Of a DNA stretch of 16,875 nt, positions 7,927 to 14,374 are shown piece after piece; within the stretch, counting starts at the first letter, position 1; every line of letters begins with the position of its first letter. The notes under the pieces are model-generated. The model saw only the letters and a program-made list of their open reading frames with translations, did not search any database and was not told the DNA's origin. This DNA comes from Bacteroidales bacterium Bact_23 (lineage in GTDB: Bacteria; Bacteroidota; Bacteroidia; Bacteroidales; Lentimicrobiaceae), in the NCBI GenBank assembly GCA_001603685.1, contig LUZO01000228.1, forward strand, positions 1 to 16,875. Direction: 5' to 3'. Position numbers and translations under genes: made by a program.

Positions 7927-10278
7927 ATGAGCGATAAACCGAAAGGTAAGCCGGGCTTTTTCAGAAAGCTGCGATTAAAGCGCGGACGGTTTGTTGCCGT
8001 ACTGATCGCTTCCGTTTTCATTGCGCTTTTCCTTCTGTTTCTGCTATTTGACCGCCTTTTCCCCTTTCCCGTCTCTTCCATCTCATGGTCGAAATCGGTT
8101 TATGCCGCCGATTCCACCCTGCTGCATGCCTTTCTGAGTGATGACGATAAATGGCGGCTGCCTGTCCGCCTCGACGAAATTACTCCCGACCTGGAAAAAG
8201 CCTTCATTTTCAAGGAAGACCGTTTGTTTTACTATCATCCTGGCATCAATCCGGCATCGGTGGCCAGGGCGGCCTTTAACAATCTGGTAAAGGGAAAGCG
8301 CACATCCGGCGCATCCACCATAACCATGCAGGTGGCACGCCTGCTCGATCCTGCGCCCCGCACACATCTGGTGAAAATCAGGGAGATGTTCCGTGCCCTG
8401 CAACTCGAATGGCACTTCAGCAAACGCGAAATCCTGCAGCTCTACTTCAATCTGCTTCCGTACGGCGGTAATATTGAGGGGGTGAAAGCCGCTTCCTATA
8501 TCTGGTTCGGTGAAGACCCTGCAGAACTGAGCCTGGCGCAGATTGCCCTGCTCACCGTTATACCGAACGATCCGAATGCCCTTAAACCCGGCCGGAATCC
8601 GGAACTCCTACGCCAAAAGCGCGACTTCTGGCTAAAGCAGATGGAGAAGAAGCGGCTATTTCCGAAAACAATGACAGAAGATGCTCTGAGCGAGCCCATT
8701 GACGCCAGCCGGTATGATATTCCGCGCCGGGCGCCCCATTTATCCTACCGCCTGAAACAAACGGGTACCGGTACCGAACTGTATACAACCCTTGATCCTG
8801 CCATTCAGCACAGCATTGAGGTGCAGGCAACCAACTATGTGCGGAGGCTGCGCTCGTTGCAGGTGGGAAATCTGGCCATTCTGGTTGTGGATAACCGGAG
8901 TATGGAGGTGCTGGGTTATCTCGGTTCGGCCGGTTTTGACGAAGATCAGTGGCAGGGACAGGTGGATGGCGTGCGGGCGCTGCGCTCTCCGGGCTCAGCG
9001 CTGAAACCTGCGCTTTATGCCCTTGCATTTGACGAAGGCCTGATCACCCCGAAAATGATGGTCACCGATGTGCCGCAGAATTTTGGCGGTTACCGCCCGG
9101 AAAATTACGATGAAACCTGGCGCGGAAAAGTTACCGTGGAACAGGCGCTGGCATTGTCGCTCAACCTGCCGGCGGTTGATCTGCTCGATAAAGTGGGGGT
9201 GGATTACTTTGCAAACAAACTGGCTGTTTCCGGCTTTAAATGGATTGGCGCACACCGCAAAAAGCTCGGCCTTTCGCTGGTACTCGGCGGATGTGGCACC
9301 ACCCTGGAAGAACTGACCGGCCTTTATTCAGCTTTTGCAAACCATGGGGTTTATCAGCCGCTGAGGTTTTTCAAATCATCCTCGCACAACTCATCCGATA
9401 CCCTCTGTTCGCCGGGTGCGGCCTATATGGTTACCAATATCCTCACCCAACTTCGGCGGCCCGATCTGCCAAACCAGTATAAGGATGCCGCCAATCTGCC
9501 CGAGATAGCATGGAAAACCGGTACTTCATACGGGCGGCGGGATGGCTGGGCCATCGGTTATAACACCGATTACACCATTGGGATATGGACCGGAAATTTC
9601 CCCGGAAACGGCGTGCCGGAACTGAATGGTTCCGAATTTGCCGTACCGTTGTTGTTCAGCATTTTTAATGCTATCCAGCCAAAACAGCAGAGCGACTGGT
9701 TTTCGCCGACCCCTGACCTGGATTACCGCCTGGTATGCTCCGAAAGCGGAATGCCGCCCGATACCTTCTGTCACCACCAGGTGATGGACTATTTTATTCC
9801 CGGGATTTCGCCTTCGATGCGTTGCAACCACATGCAAAGGTGTTTTGTAAATGAGTCGAAAACAATCAGTTACTGCCGGTCATGCCTCCCCGAAAAAGGC
9901 TACCGCGAGGTGTTATATCCCCATTATCCGCCCGAACTGATGGCCTGGTACAACGAGATGCAGATTCCGTATCAGCAGATACCGCCCCACAACCCGAAAT
10001 GTCCGTCAGTGAAGTATACCGGAGCGCCGGTAATTACCTCGCTCACCGATGGTGCCGAATACCTGATTATCCGAGGCCGGAAACAACAGCTTCAGCTTGC
10101 CTGCAATGCCGAGAACGGGGTGGGGAAGGTGTTCTGGTATCTGAACGACAAACTGTTGCAGGATGCATTGCCCGGCGACAAAGTCTTTTTCACACCCGAT
10201 CCCGGAGATTATAAAATCAGTTGCTCCGATAACCTCGGCCGCAACAGTGATATCTGGATTAAGGTAACCTATTTGTAA
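7927..10278 (+). CDS. pbpC: Penicillin-binding protein 1C (bifunctional transglycosylase/transpeptidase)
   Basis: A 783-residue class A PBP of the PBP1C branch, which polymerises and cross-links peptidoglycan in the periplasm. It has a short basic cytoplasmic tail, a single transmembrane anchor (about 22-42), a GT51 glycosyltransferase domain (about 75-245) with KEDRLFYYHPG (catalytic Glu97) and GASTITMQVARLL (128-140), and a transpeptidase domain (about 310-585) with SALK (nucleophile S357, K360), SLN (S411-N413) and KTGTS (530-534). The C-terminal part (about 600-783) has a Cys-rich stretch (C604, C615, C633, C639, C650, C653) and ends in a beta-rich domain resembling the BiPBP_C domain that marks PBP1C. 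All catalytic residues are present. PBP1C genes are often beside an alpha-2-macroglobulin gene; here the neighbours are the selenium fusion gene (26 nt upstream, possibly cotranscribed) and a repeat-filled gap. ATG at 7927 places the anchor near the N-terminus as expected. Confidence 0.95.
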   Translation: MSDKPKGKPGFFRKLRLKRGRFVAVLIASVFIALFLLFLLFDRLFPFPVSSISWSKSVYAADSTLLHAFLSDDDKWRLPVRLDEITPDLEKAFIFKEDRLFYYHPGINPASVARAAFNNLVKGKRTSGASTITMQVARLLDPAPRTHLVKIREMFRALQLEWHFSKREILQLYFNLLPYGGNIEGVKAASYIWFGEDPAELSLAQIALLTVIPNDPNALKPGRNPELLRQKRDFWLKQMEKKRLFPKTMTEDALSEPIDASRYDIPRRAPHLSYRLKQTGTGTELYTTLDPAIQHSIEVQATNYVRRLRSLQVGNLAILVVDNRSMEVLGYLGSAGFDEDQWQGQVDGVRALRSPGSALKPALYALAFDEGLITPKMMVTDVPQNFGGYRPENYDETWRGKVTVEQALALSLNLPAVDLLDKVGVDYFANKLAVSGFKWIGAHRKKLGLSLVLGGCGTTLEELTGLYSAFANHGVYQPLRFFKSSSHNSSDTLCSPGAAYMVTNILTQLRRPDLPNQYKDAANLPEIAWKTGTSYGRRDGWAIGYNTDYTIGIWTGNFPGNGVPELNGSEFAVPLLFSIFNAIQPKQQSDWFSPTPDLDYRLVCSESGMPPDTFCHHQVMDYFIPGISPSMRCNHMQRCFVNESKTISYCRSCLPEKGYREVLYPHYPPELMAWYNEMQIPYQQIPPHNPKCPSVKYTGAPVITSLTDGAEYLIIRGRKQQLQLACNAENGVGKVFWYLNDKLLQDALPGDKVFFTPDPGDYKISCSDNLGRNSDIWIKVTYL

Positions 10279-10295
10279 AGGCAGAAAAAAGCCTT
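10278..10295 (+). terminator. Weak hairpin just after pbpC, possible transcription stop
   Basis: AAGGC (10278-10282) and GCCTT (10291-10295) can form a 5-bp stem over an A-rich 8-nt loop, beginning at the last base of the pbpC stop codon. No T tract follows, so intrinsic terminator activity is doubtful. The stronger palindrome at 10315-10396 could do the job instead. Confidence 0.2.
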
Positions 10296-10314
10296 ATGAA
10301 ACGATCTGTTAAAA

Positions 10315-10396
10315 GCCACTAAAACACGGAATCACGAAACCCCACAAAAAAGATAAAACTCTTTTGTGCTCTTTAGTGCTTTAGTGCTTCTGTGGC
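10315..10396. repeat. Imperfect long palindrome (GCCAC ... GTGGC)
   Basis: The ends GCCAC (10315-10319) and GTGGC (10392-10396) are inverted copies. Inside, the left arm (CACtaaAacACgg-type) pairs loosely with the right arm (ctttAGTGctttAGTGctt), and the centre has CACAAAA facing TTTTGTG around AAGATAAAACTC. The whole can fold as one long interrupted hairpin in either strand. From memory, similar CACTAA/TTAGTG-rich imperfect palindromes recur between genes in many Bacteroidetes and related genomes. It could act as a transcription stop for pbpC or be a degenerate mobile palindrome; I cannot decide. Confidence 0.5.
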
Positions 10397-10460
10397 AGAA
10401 AATCTTAGCCGGATATATCACGATATACACCCCTGTTAGCAACTTTTTTATCTGCAAACG

Positions 10461-10484
10461 ATAAGGCCGCTCCTACGGAGCTTG
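10461..10484. repeat. Solitary copy of the GCTCC-TAC-GGAGC palindromic element
   Basis: This 24-nt segment matches 10513-10536 with one mismatch (C10467 versus T10519). It contains the perfect 5-bp hairpin GCTCC-TAC-GGAGC at 10469-10481. Unlike the second copy it lacks the partner hairpin and the closing right arm, so it looks like a half-element or a decayed full copy. Confidence 0.65.
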
Positions 10485-10508
10485 ATTTTCACGACGCCGG
10501 CTATTTTT

Positions 10509-10572
10509 TACCATAAGGTCGCTCCTACGGAGCTTGGCTTCATAAAAGTCCCGGAGGGACGACCTTATGGTA
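10509..10572. repeat. 64-bp nested cruciform: 12-bp inverted repeat enclosing two hairpins
   Basis: The outer arms TACCATAAGGTC (10509-10520) and GACCTTATGGTA (10561-10572) are perfect inverted repeats. Immediately inside each arm lies a perfect 13-nt hairpin: GCTCC-TAC-GGAGC (10521-10533) on the left and GTCCC-GGA-GGGAC (10548-10560) on the right, separated by a 14-nt linker. The structure resembles the paired REP palindromes (BIME-like units) mobilised in trans by IS200/IS605-like REP-associated tyrosine transposases, but no such transposase is in the window, so that origin is inference. Confidence 0.75.
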
Positions 10573-10577
10573 GAATC

Positions 10578-10701
10578 TCAAATGCGTCGCCAGACGCTTC
10601 AAATCCTCAAATGCGTCGCCAGACGCTTCAAATCCTCAAATGCGTCGACAGACGCTTCAAATCCTCAAATCTTCAAATGCGCCGCCAGGCGCTTCAAATC
10701 C
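10578..10701. repeat. Four 29-bp direct repeats, each containing a small hairpin
   Basis: Units lie at 10578-10606, 10607-10635, 10636-10664 and 10673-10701; the first three are contiguous and an 8-nt partial repeat (TCAAATCT) precedes the fourth. Each unit starts TCAAATGCG and ends TTCAAATCC. In units 1 and 2 the core is GCGTC-GCCA-GACGC. Unit 3 changes only the loop (GACA). Unit 4 changes both sides of one base pair, giving GCGCC-GCCA-GGCGC, so the 5-bp stem is kept. The units are directly abutting with no unique spacers, so this is not a CRISPR array. The array lies upstream of the likely ychF promoter. Confidence 0.85.
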
Positions 10702-10765
10702 TCAAACAAAATCACTATCTCGGATCACACGAAAAAAATCACATTCAACTCCGCCGCCTTTTAGC

Positions 10766-10773
10766 TATCTTTG
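10766..10773 (+). promoter_or_regulatory. Probable -7 promoter box of ychF (TATCTTTG)
   Basis: TATCTTTG, followed by CA, is a very typical Bacteroidetes -7 element (TAnnTTTG), placed 26 nt before the ychF ATG. The resulting leader is short, A-rich and lacks a Shine-Dalgarno sequence, as usual in the phylum. No clear -33 element is seen. Its position means the upstream hairpin array would not be in the ychF transcript. Confidence 0.55.
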
Positions 10774-10799
10774 CACCCCGAAAATAAAAACATCAGCTT

Positions 10800-11897
10800 A
10801 TGGCTTTAAAATGCGGCATCATCGGACTGACAAACACCGGTAAAACCACTATTTTCAACTGTATTTCAAATACCAAAGGACAAACTTCAAATTTTGCCTA
10901 CAGCACCAACAAATCGAACCTCGGCCAGATCATTGTTCCGGACGACAGGCTGTATGAGATTGACAAACTGATTAAATCGGCGAAGATTGTTCCGGTTACG
11001 GTTGAGATTGTGGATATCCCCGGCCTGGCAAAGGGTGCAAGCCAGGGTGAGGGGGTAGGCAATAAGTTCCTGGCCGATATTCAGCAAACGGATGCCATCA
11101 TTCATGTGCTTCGTTGCTTCGATGATGAAAACCTGCCGCATGTGGAAGGCTCGGTAAATCCGGTTCGCGACCGCGAAATTGTTGACCTTGAGCTGCAAAT
11201 CCGCGACCTTGACCTGGTTGAAAGGAAAATCCAGCGCCTTGAGAAGATCGCCAAATCGGGCGATAAGGATGCAAAACATGGCATTGAGGTACTGAAGCGC
11301 GTAAAGGAGCATCTTGAAGGATTCAACTCGGTGCGCTCACTTGATATTGACGAGAACGACCGCCGCTTTATCAGCGATATGTACCTGCTCACCGACAAAC
11401 CGGTTATTTATGTGTGTAATGTTGACGATGCTTCGGCCGTCGGCGGAAATGCCTATGTGGAGCAGTTGAGGGAAGCGGTGAAAAACGAAGATACCCAGGT
11501 GCTGATAATCGCCGGTGCGCTTGAATCGGAAATTGCGGAACTTGAAAGTGCGGAAGACCGTCAGGTATTTCTCGAAGATGCCGGATTAACGGAGCCGGGG
11601 GTGAACAAGCTGGTTCGTTCGGCTTACGATATCCTCAACCTGATGTCGTTTTTCACTGCCGGTCCAAAGGAGGTTCGTGCCTGGACCATTCGCAAGGGAA
11701 TGACCGCCCCTCAGGCTGCCGGAGTAATCCACAGCGACCTGGAGCGCGGTTTTATCCGTGCAGAGGTAATGAAATACCGCGATTTTATTGAACTGAAGTC
11801 CGAACACGCCTGCCGCGAAGCCGGGAAACTATATGTAGAGGGGAAAAACTATGTGGTTGAAGACGGCGATATCCTGAATATCCGTTTCAATGTGTAA
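10800..11897 (+). CDS. ychF: YchF/OLA1-family ribosome-associated P-loop ATPase
   Basis: A 365-residue Obg-related ATPase that binds ribosomes and is implicated in translation and oxidative-stress responses. The N-terminal G domain has the P-loop GLTNTGKTT (9-17), a variant I associate with the Bacteroidetes branch (most other bacteria have GLPNVGKST), the G3 motif DIPG (72-75) followed by GLAKGASQGEGVGNKFL (75-91), and DAIIHVLRCFDD (98-109), all family hallmarks. A coiled-coil insertion lies about 130-185, and the TGS domain occupies about 282-365, ending in EDGDILNIRFNV. The G4 region reads NVDD (207-210) where NVDE is usual in YchF; the Glu position is conservatively replaced by Asp. Length and start (MALKCGIIGL) are typical. 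The gene has its own promoter box and converges on the DUF2279 gene with about 6 nt between stop codons. Confidence 0.96.
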   Translation: MALKCGIIGLTNTGKTTIFNCISNTKGQTSNFAYSTNKSNLGQIIVPDDRLYEIDKLIKSAKIVPVTVEIVDIPGLAKGASQGEGVGNKFLADIQQTDAIIHVLRCFDDENLPHVEGSVNPVRDREIVDLELQIRDLDLVERKIQRLEKIAKSGDKDAKHGIEVLKRVKEHLEGFNSVRSLDIDENDRRFISDMYLLTDKPVIYVCNVDDASAVGGNAYVEQLREAVKNEDTQVLIIAGALESEIAELESAEDRQVFLEDAGLTEPGVNKLVRSAYDILNLMSFFTAGPKEVRAWTIRKGMTAPQAAGVIHSDLERGFIRAEVMKYRDFIELKSEHACREAGKLYVEGKNYVVEDGDILNIRFNV

Positions 11898-11903
11898 ACT
11901 GCC

Positions 11904-12851
11904 TTAGAAATAGAGGGGGTGGAACTTAACTCCTTCTTTACCAAACTCAATGGCGGGAAGGGGAAACTTCAGAAATCCAAAGAATCTCAGCGTTTTATTC
12001 AGAAATTCCGACCCGGTTTTTATCCGGGTGAGGTCGATGTCGGGTGCCAGATAAAACTGCCGCCTTCTGTCGAACGCAGGGATTGGCTCGCCCTTGTTGT
12101 TGGTCGCCGGATTGAACCTTGATCCGGTCATTCCGTCGGCACTATATCCAACGGCAATATTGAGCCAACCCGGAAAGCGGTTTTCTTTTTTTATGAAAGA
12201 GCGGATATTTGCAGACAACCAGAAGGTTTGCCCGTTGTAATCCTTAAAAATCCTTTCCGGAAAAGAGCTGCCGAGAATTTCGGGCCGGAAGGTGGCATAA
12301 TCCGTGAGATGCGACGACCATTTCATGAGGATTCGCTGCTCTTCCCAGCATAGCTGCTGACTGATGAATGCGGCAGTTCCGATTCCGTTGGCTATCAGGT
12401 CGCCGGTGGAGGCGCCCCATTCTGCTGAAAACCCGTCCAGAATTTCAATAACGGTAAGGAAAGCAAAACCCAGGCTCCCGCCATACCAGGTCGCTTTCTT
12501 TTCGTTCACCCCGGCCCAGCGCAACCCATTGTAACCCACCAGTCCGATGTAATAGGATGCGGTTGCGTGAGCCGCTTTATCCAGTTGAAGCCATTCATCG
12601 TTGTCGTTGATGAAATGAAACGACGATTTGGGATAGTTCTTATACCAAAGGCTGTTCAGCCCGATCATGGAGCCGGCATAAATGGCGCCGGTTCCGGCAA
12701 TTACACCGGTCAGCCGCGCTTTGTTAAGCGTGTCAGTGGGTTCCTCATCCGGCAATAAGGCAGAGCCGTAAACATTTTCGGCATTGAAAACCAATGAGCA
12801 AACCAATAGCAGCAGAAGGATAAGGCGGGATATTCTAATGTCCACTGTCAC
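11904..12851 (-). CDS. DUF2279-family exported/membrane-associated protein
   Basis: A 315-residue protein starting with a hydrophobic segment (about 9-22) that looks like a signal peptide or anchor. Residues about 50-165 contain several hydrophobic stretches and the phrases DKAAHATASYYIG (91-103), GGSLGFAFLTVIEILDG (124-140) and GASTGDLIANGIGT (146-159), which I recognise as the DUF2279 (YfiM-like) domain. The conserved D91/K92/H95 and D151 sit in these segments. The C-terminal 130 residues are beta-rich with aromatic residues and end in a terminal Phe, suggesting an outer-membrane or periplasmic location. Function is unknown. The ATG at 12851 overlaps the end of the phosphomutase gene by 17 bp, which suggests translational coupling; a GTG two codons later would be an alternative start that also overlaps. 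Family assignment is from memory of motifs. Confidence 0.8.
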   Translation of the reverse strand: MTVDIRISRLILLLLLVCSLVFNAENVYGSALLPDEEPTDTLNKARLTGVIAGTGAIYAGSMIGLNSLWYKNYPKSSFHFINDNDEWLQLDKAAHATASYYIGLVGYNGLRWAGVNEKKATWYGGSLGFAFLTVIEILDGFSAEWGASTGDLIANGIGTAAFISQQLCWEEQRILMKWSSHLTDYATFRPEILGSSFPERIFKDYNGQTFWLSANIRSFIKKENRFPGWLNIAVGYSADGMTGSRFNPATNNKGEPIPAFDRRRQFYLAPDIDLTRIKTGSEFLNKTLRFFGFLKFPLPAIEFGKEGVKFHPLYF

Positions 12852-14199
12852 TGTCTGTTATATACGGCTTCAGTATCTCAAGCGCTTCCTTCCTTTTCGC
12901 CCCGATCAGTTCGGCTGTTTTGGCTTCGGCAATAAAGCGCAGATACGGTTCGGTATTTGAGGGGCGCACATTGAACCACCAGTCGCTGAATTCGAGGCGG
13001 TAGCCGTCGAAATCGTAGAACGCTGTCGGAGCCTCTTCGGCGCTGAACGCCTCTTTCAGGGCATCCATGGCCGCTTTCTTCTCATCGATGTGGAAATTGA
13101 GCTCTCCGGTGCCTGAATATCTGCTGATGTTATCGATAAGCTGCGAAAGGCTGATGCCCTGTTCCTTGAATTTCTTCACCTCTCCCAGGATGATGAGGGC
13201 TGCCAGATAGGCGGAATCGGAATAATAGAAATCTTTAAAATAGTAGTGGCCGGCAAGTTCGCCGCCGAAAAGCCCGTCTATCTCTCTCAGTTTCAGCGCG
13301 GCATAGGCTCTGCCAACCCTCCACATGTGCATTTCGAAACCATTCTCCTCCACATATTCGGTTACCGATTTCGAGGTGCGGATGTCCTGAATGGCCTTTC
13401 CCTTCAGCCCTTTCTCCGCAAAATATCCCGAAAGCACGGCAATCATCAGGTCGGGCTGGATAAAGCGCCCTTTTTCATCTACAAACATCACCCGGTCAGC
13501 ATCGCCGTCGAAAATCAGTCCAATATCACACCGTTTCTCAAGCACCAGGCGCTTCAGGTCCGCTACATTTTCCTCTTCCAGCGGATTGGGCTGATGGTTG
13601 GGGAAGGTGCCGTCGCGCTCTTCGAAAATGTAGTGAGGCGCATCGCCGAACAGTTTCCTGGCCAGCAGCGAGCCCATTCCGTTCGAACAGTCGATGGCCA
13701 TGTTCAGGCCGGAATAATCGCCCTGCCACGCTTTCAGAAACTCCAGATAATCGGGAATAATGTTGAAGGTACTGTAGGTGCCCGGAATTACGGCCGGAAA
13801 AGGGGTGCGCGTTTCAGCCATCTCGAGCAGTTCCGAAAGCCCGGTGTCAAAACCAACCGGCAGCGCCTCGGCTCTGGATATCTTCAGGCCGTTGTATTCG
13901 GCGGGATTGTGCGATGCCGTTATCATCACCGAAGCCTGGTAATTGTATTTCGCCGTAGCCCAGTAGATCATCGGCGTGGTACATTCACCCGCCACATGTA
14001 CATCGGCGCCGGCATCGGTAATGCCCTTGCACAGATATTCCAGAATCTCGGGCGACGAAACCCTGACATCGTGCCCCACAAGAACGGTCTCGGCCTGCAG
14101 CAACGTCGGCAGGAAGAAACCGATTTTGTAAACATCCGCACCGTTAAAATCCCTGTTGTAAACGCCCCTGATATCGTATGCTTTAAATGCTTTTCTCAT
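12835..14199 (-). CDS. Phosphomannomutase/phosphoglucomutase (alpha-D-phosphohexomutase)
   Basis: A 454-residue enzyme that interconverts hexose 6-phosphates and 1-phosphates (mannose and/or glucose), supplying nucleotide-sugar synthesis for envelope glycans. Motifs in order: AYDIRGVYN (7-15), active-site loop TASHNP (94-99, phosphoserine S96), metal-binding DGDADR (231-236), sugar-binding GGELAGHYYF (312-321) and phosphate-binding RPSNTEPYLR (412-421). The frame is open upstream to an ATG at 14322, but I place the start at 14199 because the protein then begins MRKAFKAYDIRG as in the family, the 41 extra residues look non-homologous, and the probable promoter at 14269-14276 lies inside that extension. 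The leader is AT-rich without a Shine-Dalgarno sequence. The stop codon overlaps the downstream DUF2279 gene. Substrate preference (mannose versus glucose) is not determinable here. Confidence 0.95.
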   Translation of the reverse strand: MRKAFKAYDIRGVYNRDFNGADVYKIGFFLPTLLQAETVLVGHDVRVSSPEILEYLCKGITDAGADVHVAGECTTPMIYWATAKYNYQASVMITASHNPAEYNGLKISRAEALPVGFDTGLSELLEMAETRTPFPAVIPGTYSTFNIIPDYLEFLKAWQGDYSGLNMAIDCSNGMGSLLARKLFGDAPHYIFEERDGTFPNHQPNPLEEENVADLKRLVLEKRCDIGLIFDGDADRVMFVDEKGRFIQPDLMIAVLSGYFAEKGLKGKAIQDIRTSKSVTEYVEENGFEMHMWRVGRAYAALKLREIDGLFGGELAGHYYFKDFYYSDSAYLAALIILGEVKKFKEQGISLSQLIDNISRYSGTGELNFHIDEKKAAMDALKEAFSAEEAPTAFYDFDGYRLEFSDWWFNVRPSNTEPYLRFIAEAKTAELIGAKRKEALEILKPYITDSDSGH

Positions 14200-14268
14200 A
14201 ACTGAATTTTTAATTTTCCGGTTTCCCCGCTTTCGGGTTGCAAACCGCTTATTGGCCGATATATCGCT

Positions 14269-14276
14269 CAAAGGTA
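14269..14276 (-). promoter_or_regulatory. Probable -7 promoter box of the phosphomutase gene (TACCTTTG)
   Basis: On the minus strand the sequence reads TACCTTTG, a full match to TAnnTTTG, about 70 nt before the 14199 start codon. A TTTCTTTAA stretch about 20 nt further upstream could serve as a weak -33 region. It lies in the 175-nt gap after mltG and indicates that the mutase and DUF2279 genes form their own transcription unit. Confidence 0.5.
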
Positions 14277-14333
14277 CAACGATACAACGACTAATTAAAG
14301 AAATTCTTGTTTCCGGCGACAAAAAGGCATGGC

Positions 14334-14354
14334 AAAAAGGCCGGTTTTTACCGG
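14334..14354 (-). terminator. Possible weak terminator after mltG
   Basis: On the minus strand, 20 nt past the mltG stop, CCGG-TAAAAA-CCGG is followed by CC and TTTTT. The stem is only 4 bp, so the T run and location are the main support. It would separate the dapF-GNAT-mltG group from the phosphomutase unit. Confidence 0.25.
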
Positions 14355-14374
14355 TTAAGCGGTTGGAAATTTCC

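Larger units (their letters stand above)
10279..10799. other. Gene-free repeat-rich interval between pbpC and ychF
   Basis: About 520 nt without a credible gene. In order it holds a weak hairpin after pbpC, an imperfect 82-nt palindrome (10315-10396), a solitary copy of a GCTCC-TAC-GGAGC hairpin element (10461-10484), a 64-nt nested cruciform containing a second copy (10509-10572), four 29-nt hairpin units (10578-10701), and the ychF promoter region. Open frames across the last part in three frames are repeat artefacts: the 29-nt period shifts frame each unit, and each frame reads variants of MRRQTLQILK. Confidence 0.8.

Noticed and set aside
10578..10701. CRISPR array (29-bp repeats)
   Set aside because: The units abut directly with no unique spacers, only four units exist, and no cas gene is present in the window.
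10482..10843. Three overlapping plus-strand open frames reading variants of MRRQTLQILK, as if a repeat protein
   Set aside because: The same peptide appears in successive frames because the DNA repeat is 29 nt long, not a multiple of 3. The frames run across palindromes and one runs into ychF. This is a DNA repeat, not a coding repeat.
11898..11903. Shared bidirectional terminator between convergent ychF and DUF2279 genes
   Set aside because: Only about 6 nt separate the stop codons, and I could not find a convincing inverted repeat with flanking A and T tracts across the junction.
13246..14205. 319-residue plus-strand open frame opposite the phosphomutase
   Set aside because: It is antisense to intact catalytic motifs (TASHNP, DGDADR, RPSNTEP), has no recognisable domain, and has low-complexity Arg/Gly/His-rich composition.
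14200..14322. N-terminal extension of the phosphomutase to ATG at 14322
   Set aside because: The 41 added residues are not typical of the family, and the likely TACCTTTG promoter box lies within them; the start at 14199 gives the canonical N-terminus.
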